Shown piece by piece: positions 1 to 6,089 of a DNA stretch of 6,203 nt. The notes under the pieces are model-generated. The model was not told where the DNA came from, made no database searches, and was given only the letters and a program-made list of their open reading frames with translations. Position numbers and translations under genes: made by a program. Every line of letters starts with the position of its first letter. The stretch's first letter is position 1. Location of the stretch: the NCBI GenBank assembly GCA_028293725.1, contig JAQGOE010000092.1, positions 1 through 6,203 of the forward strand. The letters run 5' to 3'. This DNA comes from Gammaproteobacteria bacterium (lineage in GTDB: Bacteria; Pseudomonadota; Gammaproteobacteria; Steroidobacterales; Steroidobacteraceae).

Positions 1-146
1 ACCTGGATGTCGTAGCCATCGACGAACAGGGTTGCGGCGCACAGCAGCGCGACCAGCACCTGAACTCGCGACATGGGGCGGTGGTCGATGAGATCAGCGA
101 GCCCGATCTGCGACGACGCCGCGCGGGGTTCAGCGTCCGGCCCCAT
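1..146 (-). CDS. MFS transporter, AAHS (aromatic acid:H+ symporter) type, N-terminal part
   Basis: This is the 5' end of an inner-membrane permease; 48 full codons are visible before the window edge. The translation contains GLADLIDHRPMSRVQ followed by a hydrophobic first membrane segment that ends in DGYDIQ. The layout of a short soluble head with a DLID-R-P motif, then TM1 with a DGxD motif, is the signature of the AAHS family (PcaK, BenK and relatives). In PcaK the two aspartates of this motif are needed for 4-hydroxybenzoate transport; here they are residues 44 and 47. The ATG at 146-144 is chosen because it gives the usual 15-20 residue head before DLID. The ATG at 74-72 would remove that motif. 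The ribosome binding site is weak: GGAAG lies about 11 bases upstream. The gene starts 88 bases after the receptor stop on the same strand, so co-transcription is likely. The substrate is unknown; AAHS members carry aromatic and some alicyclic or short-chain acids. Confidence 0.82.
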   Translation of the reverse strand, partial: MGPDAEPRAASSQIGLADLIDHRPMSRVQVLVALLCAATLFVDGYDIQ

Positions 147-234
147 AGCCGGCCGAACTTCCACCCTCGCTACAGGCTGCGCCGTAGCCACTACCCCCAC
201 ACCTCGAGTTTCTTTCCGAGCGCTTTCAAGTGAA

Positions 235-2730
235 TCAAAGAGCTCGGAAGTTGCGCTTGAACATGAGGGACCACTCTCGCGGCATGGCCGGCTGCCCGTT
301 GACGTAGCCTGTCGATGAGTGGAGGTCGAACAGAGTCAGATAGTAGAGCTTGTTGGTCATGTTGGTGACATTCAGAGAGGCCTGCCAGACATCCGCCTTG
401 TCCCGCCAGGTCAGCCGGCCGTTGAGAATGGTGTAACCGTCGATCTGGTTCCAGGCGGGATCGTTAATCGGATTGGCGAACTGCGACGACTGATAGCTCA
501 TGTCCACTCGGGGCGTCACCGAACCCTTGTCGCCGATGGGGATTTCATACTGGGCGCCGACGCTCGCCTTGTACTTCGGCGTATACGGAGTAGTCATCCC
601 CAGCGTAATGCCGGAATCCACGACATCGTTGATCTTCGTGTACTTGAAATTGAGATAACTGGCCGACGCGTCGATCTCCAGGCCTCCGAGGGGGTGAAGC
701 TCGGTTTCCACCTCCAGACCCTCGACGTGGGCCGAGCCCACATTGGAGGGCAACGCGCAGGGTGCCGGCGGGTACTGTATGCCGTTGAGCGGCGGTGTCG
801 GACAGGAGGCCAATGTAAGCTGGATGTTGTTGTAAATGTTATAGAAGGCCGCCAGGTTCAAGCGCATGCGACGCTCGAACAGATTGGTCTTCAGGCCCAC
901 TTCGTAGGCCTTCAGCGTCTCGGGCTGGAAGTTCAGGGCCTGCGATGGGTAGAACGGTCGTGGATTGACACCGCCGCCCTTGTAGCCCGTCGAGGTTTCA
1001 ACGTAGGCCATGACGTCGGAGGTGATCTGGTAGTCCAAGTCCAATCTGTAGTCCGTACGGGTACCCTGGAAGGTTGCCGACGTGCCATTCAGCCCGGCGA
1101 CGAGTCCGTTGTAACCGGCTGGATCGGTAATATCCGAACCGTCGCCGTTGTGACGGTAGTACGTATAGGTCTTTTTCTCGTTCGAATAGCGCACCCCGCC
1201 CACCAGGTTCAGTTTGTCCGTCACATGCCATTCGGCGTTGGCGAATGCAGCCTCGGTGCGCGATGGCGTGCTGTCGGGCCCGTGGATGAAGTCGAACCCC
1301 ACCCAGGGCAGACCGACCCGGGCGTTGAGTCCCCCATCCTGGCGCAAGTAGAAGCCACCCACGGTGTAGTCGACTGCACTGCCGACAGAGCCGTTCAAGC
1401 GCAGTTCCTGGCTGAACTGCAGGTGCTTCTGTCGCTGCAGCAGGATCTCCACTCCGATGGGCGAGGCATCCGTCTGCTCGGCGAACTGGTTGGTGTAGTC
1501 CCGATAAGCGGTGATCGAGGTCAGGGAGAGCTTGTCCGCCAGTGTCCAGCGGATGTCGCTGGAAACCCCCCAGGCCTTGAAGTGGTTGATCGGGGGCACC
1601 GTGATCGGGGCGTAGGGGTCAGGCCCGAACACGAACGACTTGGCGTTGGACGTGTAGGTCGCATAGCTCAGGTACGGGTTGTTCGGATGGTTCGGATCGG
1701 TCGATTGCGGGCCGTAGGGAATGAACTGCCGCCCGTAGGTGACGGGCGCGCCGTTCACGCCGGTGATGTAGGTGAGGGCCCCGAGCGTTGGGGAGTTGGG
1801 GTTGGTGGGGGTCGGGCTGACGGGGTCGAATTTGATGACGGTATTCGCCTGCACACCCGACTGATCGTTGGTGGCGTCGGCGGCCAGATTCACTTCGACC
1901 GCCTCTGTTGGGAGCCAGCGCAATGCGATGCGCGCCGCATCGAAAGCCTGACTGCCGTCCTTGCCCAACGTACATCCATCGCCGACGGAATGGGTCGGGA
2001 TGTTGGAGCCCGGGTGCGTGCAGGCATAATCGACGCGGGTGACGTAGCCGTCGTGGTGCTTGCTGGCGAACGACAGGCGCACGAACAGCTTGTCAGGAGA
2101 CAGTGTAAAGTCCGCGGCACCGCGCGCGTCGATCCGATTGAGGCTGCCGTAGCCTGCTTCCAGATACGTCGTACCATTGCCGGTTGGCTTCTGGGAGAAC
2201 AGCTTGATAGCACCCCCGATCGAATTCTTTCCTGCCAGGGTCCCTTGAGGCCCGCGCAGGATTTCGACACGGTCAAGATCCAGAAGGTCCAGCACTGAGC
2301 CGGTCAGAGTGGCGTAGTAGACGTCATCGACATAGATGCCGACGCCCGGCTCGAGCGCGAGGTTGAAGTCCGTCTGGCCGACGCCGCGGATGAACGCCAC
2401 CATCGAAGAGCCGAAGGCCGCGCCGTTCGGCTGCAGGGTCACGTTAGGCGCCTGGCTAGCCACCTGCGAGATGTCGGTCTGATTGCGCTGCTCGAGCATC
2501 GCGGCGTTCACTGCAGTGATGGCGATTGGCGTCTGCTGCAAGTCCTGCCTACGGAACTGCGCGGTGACCACAACCTCCTGCAACTGTTCGCTGGCGGCGG
2601 TTGGACCGCTGTTGTCCGCGCTCTGCGCAGACGCCTGACTGACAGCCAGAGCGGCGACGAACGGCGCACCCACTGTAAAGCGCACAACTGACGTTAAAAC
2701 CCCGGAAAGGGTAAAAATCGAAAATTGCAT
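235..2730 (-). CDS. TonB-dependent outer-membrane receptor
   Basis: This is a complete 831-residue ligand-gated channel of the outer membrane, powered by TonB-ExbBD. In order: a signal peptide with probable cleavage after the ASA ending at residue 35; a TonB box, EVVVTA, at 52-57; a plug domain at about 63-180 with FIRGVGQ, IYVDDVYY and VEILRGPQGTLAGKNS; then a 22-strand-type beta barrel to the C-terminus. Conserved barrel blocks include GYKGGGVNPRPF (582-593), YEVGLKTNLFERR (609-621) and NVTNMTNKLYY (787-797). The length is normal for receptors of this type in Pseudomonadota with many catabolic genes. The start is supported by AGGGGG five bases upstream. The only four cysteines (237/253 and 643/658) form two close pairs, probably in surface loops. 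The final strand ends NFRAL, three residues beyond the usual terminal Phe. Its position between a LuxR-type regulator and an AAHS permease suggests uptake of an organic substrate rather than a siderophore, but the ligand cannot be read from the sequence. Confidence 0.95.
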   Translation of the reverse strand: MQFSIFTLSGVLTSVVRFTVGAPFVAALAVSQASAQSADNSGPTAASEQLQEVVVTAQFRRQDLQQTPIAITAVNAAMLEQRNQTDISQVASQAPNVTLQPNGAAFGSSMVAFIRGVGQTDFNLALEPGVGIYVDDVYYATLTGSVLDLLDLDRVEILRGPQGTLAGKNSIGGAIKLFSQKPTGNGTTYLEAGYGSLNRIDARGAADFTLSPDKLFVRLSFASKHHDGYVTRVDYACTHPGSNIPTHSVGDGCTLGKDGSQAFDAARIALRWLPTEAVEVNLAADATNDQSGVQANTVIKFDPVSPTPTNPNSPTLGALTYITGVNGAPVTYGRQFIPYGPQSTDPNHPNNPYLSYATYTSNAKSFVFGPDPYAPITVPPINHFKAWGVSSDIRWTLADKLSLTSITAYRDYTNQFAEQTDASPIGVEILLQRQKHLQFSQELRLNGSVGSAVDYTVGGFYLRQDGGLNARVGLPWVGFDFIHGPDSTPSRTEAAFANAEWHVTDKLNLVGGVRYSNEKKTYTYYRHNGDGSDITDPAGYNGLVAGLNGTSATFQGTRTDYRLDLDYQITSDVMAYVETSTGYKGGGVNPRPFYPSQALNFQPETLKAYEVGLKTNLFERRMRLNLAAFYNIYNNIQLTLASCPTPPLNGIQYPPAPCALPSNVGSAHVEGLEVETELHPLGGLEIDASASYLNFKYTKINDVVDSGITLGMTTPYTPKYKASVGAQYEIPIGDKGSVTPRVDMSYQSSQFANPINDPAWNQIDGYTILNGRLTWRDKADVWQASLNVTNMTNKLYYLTLFDLHSSTGYVNGQPAMPREWSLMFKRNFRAL

Positions 2731-2735
2731 GGTAA

Positions 2736-2741
2736 CCCCCT
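2736..2741 (-). promoter_or_regulatory. Ribosome binding site of the TonB-dependent receptor
   Basis: On the minus strand AGGGGG lies five bases before the ATG at 2730-2728, which fixes the receptor start. The site lies partly within a perfect 10-base palindrome, CCCTGCAGGG (2738-2747). Confidence 0.7.
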
Positions 2742-2769
2742 GCAGGGATGCCGATTGCGCGCGGTTTTC

Positions 2770-2800
2770 TATTTACCGACGTCGCAAGCGGCGCCCCCAA
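2770..2800 (-). promoter_or_regulatory. Possible promoter of the receptor gene (weak)
   Basis: The gap before the receptor has one A/T-rich patch. On the minus strand TAAATA (2775-2770) could be a -10 box and TTGGGG (2800-2795) a poor -35 box, 19 bases apart. An 8-base palindrome, CGACGTCG (2777-2784), sits between them, where an operator would be effective. The boxes match the consensus poorly and the spacing is long, so this is only a candidate. An activator-dependent promoter often has a poor -35 box, which would agree with control by the adjacent MalT-type regulator. Confidence 0.22.
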
Positions 2801-2874
2801 CCAGCCCCAGACCACATCATGGCCACATCAGGATGGCCGGATCCTTCAAGGGAACACAGCGCAGCGCGCGACTT

Positions 2875-2890
2875 CCACCCAAAAGGGTGG
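2875..2890. repeat. Perfect inverted repeat, 6-bp stem with 4-base loop
   Basis: CCACCC and GGGTGG flank an AAAA loop, which reads TTTT on the minus strand. The stem is perfect and would fold in RNA. No U-tract follows on either strand, so this is not a standard intrinsic terminator. It lies about 70 bases downstream of the regulator stop and 145 bases upstream of the receptor start. It could be a transcript-stabilising or Rho-linked hairpin, or a protein binding site. Confidence 0.45.
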
Positions 2891-2896
2891 GCGCCC

Positions 2897-2918
2897 GCGT
2901 GCCGGGTGTCGCGCACGC
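2897..2918. repeat. Inverted repeat, 6-bp stem with 10-base loop
   Basis: GCGTGC (2897-2902) pairs with GCACGC (2913-2918). It follows the previous hairpin by six bases. A third short dyad, CCCC-TCA-GGGG (2925-2935), follows about six bases later. The three dyads in about 60 bases make the region between the regulator and the receptor locally structured. The flanking DNA is very G/C-rich, so short dyads of this size can arise by chance. Confidence 0.3.
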
Positions 2919-2959
2919 ATCGAGCCCCTCAGGGGGAGCGCGCTTCGGAAATCCGCTCA

Positions 2960-3349
2960 CTAGATCAAGCCTACCGCGCGGGCCGCGTTCACCGCCTGCA
3001 GGCGCCGACGCACGCCAAATTTCCCGAAAATCTCGCGCCAATACCACTTCACCGTATTTTCTGACAGCATCAGCCGCTGAGCGATCTGCCGGTTCGGTAC
3101 ATCGCCCGCTGCCAACTCGAGAATGTCGATTTCTCGACGGTTGAGCTCCGGCCTGCACTTGCCCGGCGCAGCAAGCAAGCCATGCGCGGCGCCCCGCTCT
3201 TCGCAGCCGGGGAAAGCAGTCAAGAGCATAAGTCCATACGATCGCTCGTCGTCCGTGAGCTCTTCGGAGCTGATCGCGTTATGCAGCATGTCGCGCACGG
3301 CTTGGCCTGCATCAACAAACGTGCGCACGAAGCGGCGCGGTGCACCCAA
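2960..3349 (-). CDS. LuxR-type HTH domain, C-terminal piece of the split regulator
   Basis: This open frame of 129 codons follows the amber stop in the same frame. Residues 67-127 form a LuxR/FixJ-type DNA-binding domain. LNRREIDILELAAGD is helix 1, NRQIAQRLMLSENTVKWY holds the HTH, and REIFGKFGVRRRLQAV closes the fourth helix. The first 60 residues match the end of the sensor region of MalT-type regulators (RFVRTFVDAG). The only near start is TTG at 3349-3347, with AGG eight bases upstream inside the stop codon context TAGGCG, so reinitiation after the stop is possible but weak. Made alone, it would be a small DNA-binding protein without the ATPase switch. It ends in a tandem stop, TAG then TGA. 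The frame has no further damage. It is most likely the DNA-binding end of the upstream regulator rather than an independent gene. Confidence 0.6.
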   Translation of the reverse strand: MGAPRRFVRTFVDAGQAVRDMLHNAISSEELTDDERSYGLMLLTAFPGCEERGAAHGLLAAPGKCRPELNRREIDILELAAGDVPNRQIAQRLMLSENTVKWYWREIFGKFGVRRRLQAVNAARAVGLI

Positions 3350-3358
3350 GCGAATCGC

Positions 3359-3361
3359 CTA
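3359..3361 (-). other. In-frame amber (TAG) codon inside the regulator
   Basis: The minus strand reads CTG AAT TAG GCG ATT CGC TTG. The frame is open for over 800 codons upstream and 132 codons downstream. Conservation of the family pattern on both sides shows that the stop replaces one residue in a linker helix. Single changes from GAG, CAG, AAG, TTG, TCG, TGG or TAT/TAC would create it. Family patterns make Glu or Gln the most likely original residue, which is inference. Confidence 0.9.
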
Positions 3362-5773
3362 ATTCAGATGGTGACTGGCCGCGCTGACGTCGCCACGCGC
3401 ATACAAGAGCTTCGCGAGCTCCACCAACAGCCGGATCGATGATCGGTGACACTGACGCGACGCCGTGAAGCAGCACCAGTTCTTGATCAACCGGATAGCG
3501 ACATCGAGATACCCTTGAGCACCCGCCGCGCGCGCAAATGCGACTGCGAGCGCCTCGTGTCGCGTCGTTACGCCGTTGCGGGGCTCCAGGCCGATGCAAC
3601 TTCCCAGAAGATTGTTCCGCCGGGCGAGGTGCATCACACCGTCCTGGTCTCCACAAAGCACGAGCTGTCGCATGCGCTCGTTGATGACGTGCGCCTCCAG
3701 ACGCGCGAATCCGTTTGCCAGGGCGCATCGCTCGGCATCATCGAGGGTCAGCTGCGCGAGTTCGTATCGGCCGTCGTTGGCTTCCAGCTTTGCTTTGGTG
3801 ATGTAGCCTGCAATCACCTTGTCGACGAACCCGAAGCCGTGCGCCACATCCAGATAGTCCGCGACCAACCCGCGGGCCTCGTCGAGAGCACCGTGCTCGT
3901 AGTGCACCTCCGCAAGCAGCAACGCGGGCATGGAAGCGAGCGGCGCAAGTGGGCCATGCAGTGCTATCGCACTCGAGAACGCACGTTCGTACATCTCGCG
4001 GGCACAGTTCGTCTCACCGGCCATGAAGTACGCCACGCCGCTCAGGCTGCACTGGAATATCTCGGCGAAGGAGAGTCGCGCGCTGCGGTAGACCTCGTGA
4101 AGCACCTGGACGGCGACGTCGATTCCAGCACAATCGTAGTGCTCCCGTCGCGCCGCCAGCAGCGCCCCGGCAGCCGACACTTCCATGAGTGTGTCGGCGC
4201 AATGGCGCGCGGACAGCCAGTCCTCGCACATCCGGCGCGCGTGCTGCATGTCGTCACAGACGAGGGAAGTCATCATCTCGCTATGGGAGAGCTTTGCAGT
4301 GATGTAGTCGAAATTCACGTGCCGTGGCACTGGAAATCGACCGCTGCGCCAATCCTCGACGACGCGTCTCAATCGAGTGAGAGCCGTGCGCGATTTGCTG
4401 AAAGCCCACTCCGCCTCCCATCCCCAGATCCTCTCGAGTTGAAGGTTTGGAAACTGTTCGAGCACGCTGTCGGGAATCCGCGCGGTGAGACGCTCCTGTA
4501 GTGCGAGCTGTCCCTGCTCGTATAACGCGAGTTTGTCGAGAAGGTGTGCTGCGCGAAAGAAGTCCTTGCCCTGTAAAGCGTGCTCGATCGCCTCGACCCC
4601 GCAGCCGTTCTGTTCGAACCAAAGGGACGCTCGCGCGTGCAGAACCTGCAGCCGGTCCGGGTCCGAATCGCGAAGACGCCGTTCGAGAAGCCCTGCGAAG
4701 AGTCCGTGGTAACGATACCAACCACGCTCCTCGTCGAGCGGGAAGATGAATGCGTTGCGCGACTCCAATAGATCCAGGCGCGCGCGCGCATCGGAACACG
4801 CCGTCACGAAGTTGCACAACTCGACGCTCAGCCGAGTGAGGATCGAGGTGTCCAGCAGAAAGCGCAGCGTGGGCTCATCAGTCATCTCCAGAACCGTCGC
4901 CTGGAGGAAATCGGCGATGTTGCGATTCGTTCCGGAGAGGCGCTGTATCAGTAGCGCCGGATCCTCCGCGCGCTTCAAACTGACCGATGCCATTTGCAGC
5001 CCCGTGACCCAACCTTCCACGCGCGCATTGAGCAGGGCGGCCAGCTCAGGATCGAGCGCTGGCGTGAAGGGTCGTTGGAAGAACTCCCGCGACTCGGAAT
5101 CTGTAAACCGCAGATCTTGCGTGCGTAGCTCCACAATTTCGTTTAGAAGGCGCAGGCGGTTCACGGGCAGGTTCGGCGTCGAACGGGTTGTGATGATCCA
5201 GGAGAGCCGCTCATGTGCGGTCAGTATCAGGTCGGATAAGAGCAGTTGGCTGCGGGGATCGATCAACAGGTGGTGATCATCGATACAGATGATGAATCGG
5301 CGATCGAGGTCGGCGATTGCACGGTTGAGCAGATCGCGCGCCGTCGCCGGGTCCGGACAGTCGCCGCGCTCTGCCGCGCCCTTCAGTGTCTTGTGGACCG
5401 GGATCCCGATGGATTCAAGCGTCCCGATCAGATGCAGCAGGAATCGCGAATAGGCGTTATCGGCAGGATCCAGACCGAGCCACACGCTCGCCGGCGAAGC
5501 GCCGCGCAGTGACTCGTGCAATTGGCTCAACAGGCTCGTTTTGCCAAATCCGGCGGCCGCCTGGATTACCGCGAGTCGCGGCGCCTCCGCGGAAATTCGC
5601 GCTAGCAGTGCCGGCCGCGGCACCAGACCGCCCTTGCGTATCGGGGGTCCCAGCATGTTCTGATAGAGAGTCGTTGCGCCGCTCCGCGCCGCTCCCGGCG
5701 AGCGTCGCTCACTGACAACCCGTCTCGCCAGGTCACCGTGATTTTCAGATCGAGACCGCTCGCGATGGCGCAT
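3359..5773 (-). CDS. MalT-type ATP-binding regulator, ATPase and sensor part (truncated before the HTH)
   Basis: These 804 codons hold a STAND-class signal ATPase followed by a helical-repeat sensor. Numbering from the ATG at 5773: Walker A AAAGFGKTS at 72-80 (Lys78), Walker B FIICIDD ending in Asp165-Asp166, TTRS near 195-198, the GWVTGLQ block near 254-260, and RYHGLF of the winged helix near 354-359. Degenerate helical repeats run from about 395 to 800. In MalT-type proteins an inducer and ATP drive oligomerisation, and the C-terminal HTH then activates promoters. This piece ends just before the HTH, so alone it should not bind DNA. The start is uncertain. ATG 6028 keeps the frame open but adds 85 residues with codon use unlike the rest. 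ATG 5656 cuts into the conserved lead-in to GLVPRP. ATG 5773 has GGGAG about 11 bases upstream and is preferred. It lies next to the receptor gene, which it probably controls. Confidence 0.8.
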   Translation of the reverse strand: MRHRERSRSENHGDLARRVVSERRSPGAARSGATTLYQNMLGPPIRKGGLVPRPALLARISAEAPRLAVIQAAAGFGKTSLLSQLHESLRGASPASVWLGLDPADNAYSRFLLHLIGTLESIGIPVHKTLKGAAERGDCPDPATARDLLNRAIADLDRRFIICIDDHHLLIDPRSQLLLSDLILTAHERLSWIITTRSTPNLPVNRLRLLNEIVELRTQDLRFTDSESREFFQRPFTPALDPELAALLNARVEGWVTGLQMASVSLKRAEDPALLIQRLSGTNRNIADFLQATVLEMTDEPTLRFLLDTSILTRLSVELCNFVTACSDARARLDLLESRNAFIFPLDEERGWYRYHGLFAGLLERRLRDSDPDRLQVLHARASLWFEQNGCGVEAIEHALQGKDFFRAAHLLDKLALYEQGQLALQERLTARIPDSVLEQFPNLQLERIWGWEAEWAFSKSRTALTRLRRVVEDWRSGRFPVPRHVNFDYITAKLSHSEMMTSLVCDDMQHARRMCEDWLSARHCADTLMEVSAAGALLAARREHYDCAGIDVAVQVLHEVYRSARLSFAEIFQCSLSGVAYFMAGETNCAREMYERAFSSAIALHGPLAPLASMPALLLAEVHYEHGALDEARGLVADYLDVAHGFGFVDKVIAGYITKAKLEANDGRYELAQLTLDDAERCALANGFARLEAHVINERMRQLVLCGDQDGVMHLARRNNLLGSCIGLEPRNGVTTRHEALAVAFARAAGAQGYLDVAIRLIKNWCCFTASRQCHRSSIRLLVELAKLLYARGDVSAASHHLN

Positions 5774-6089
5774 GAGTGAGTCGACTCCCGATGAGCCCGA
5801 AGCGGATCGCTTCTGCGGCGATTCGAGTTTGTTGCGAGAAACTTTGACCGGCGCACCCGATTGCCGGTCCAAGCCCTGCCATACTACTGTATATGTTTTC
5901 GCCCGGATTCCCGAGCCTCGCATAAACCACGCAGCCACAAGTGCAACTCTCTGATTGCGGAAGGATTTGTGTTCGACGGGTCTACACGACCCACGCGAGG
6001 CGGCGCAGGATTCTTCAGCCGGGATCATGACATAGATACGTTCCGTTACCGGCAGACATACCGTTGGCTCAACCTCAGACAGTATGGTG
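5774..6089. other. Gap between the acyl-CoA synthetase and the regulator; probable regulator promoter region
   Basis: These 316 bases hold no gene I can support. The regulator frame stays open to the ATG at 6028, but its codons here include AGA, ACA, TAT, GTA and AAA, unusual for the rest of the gene, so this part is probably untranslated leader. The most A/T-rich patch is 5881-5900. Its minus strand holds TATACA (5894-5889) and TAGTAT, either of which could be a -10 box, but no good -35 box lies at the right distance. A short interrupted inverted repeat, GGGTC-N5-GACCC, lies at 5978-5992. No U-tract terminator follows the synthetase stop. Confidence 0.4.

Larger units (their letters stand above)
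2960..5773 (-). pseudogene. MalT-type (LAL) LuxR-family regulator interrupted by an in-frame amber codon
   Basis: This entry joins the two reading frames listed separately, which are in the same frame and divided only by TAG at 3361-3359. Ignoring that codon, the protein has 937 positions from the ATG at 5773, or 898 from the ATG at 5656; MalT of E. coli has about 900. The domain order is complete: P-loop ATPase, winged helix, long helical repeat region and C-terminal LuxR-type HTH. Around the break the sequence reads SAASHHLN-stop-AIRLGAPRRFVRTFVDAG. This is the normal linker helix of the family, where the pattern L-x-x-A-L/I-x-L is followed by F-V-R-x-F-x-D-x-G, so no residue other than the stop position appears lost. 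A single change from GAG or CAG would explain it. It may be a true nonsense mutation, a read error, or a tolerated split. It is called a pseudogene only because one continuous product cannot be made without readthrough. Confidence 0.7.

Noticed and set aside
319..2298. Long open frame (659 codons) on the plus strand, antisense to the receptor
   Set aside because: The minus-strand frame has a signal peptide, TonB box, plug and barrel motifs, while the antisense translation has no recognisable domain. Long antisense frames are common opposite G/C-rich coding DNA.
2875..2935. Intrinsic terminator after the regulator
   Set aside because: Hairpins are present but no U-tract follows any of them on the minus strand, so a standard terminator cannot be claimed.
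2725..3158. Several small open frames on both strands in and around the gap upstream of the receptor
   Set aside because: They overlap each other or the HTH-coding frame, have no family resemblance, and are rich in Arg, Pro, Ala and Ser, as expected from translated G/C-rich non-coding DNA.
3359..3361. Pyrrolysine insertion at the amber codon
   Set aside because: Nothing in the window suggests pyrrolysine machinery, the residue sits in a linker helix rather than an active site, and TAG ends other genes here normally.
3446..4501. Open frame of 351 codons on the plus strand, opposite the regulator
   Set aside because: It lies wholly inside the regulator frame, which shows clear family motifs. 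Its translation resembles no family and looks like a codon-bias shadow.
4778..4789. GC dinucleotide run (six units) in the regulator
   Set aside because: It encodes an ordinary Ala-Arg-Ala-Arg stretch in frame. It might be slippage-prone but nothing suggests phase variation.
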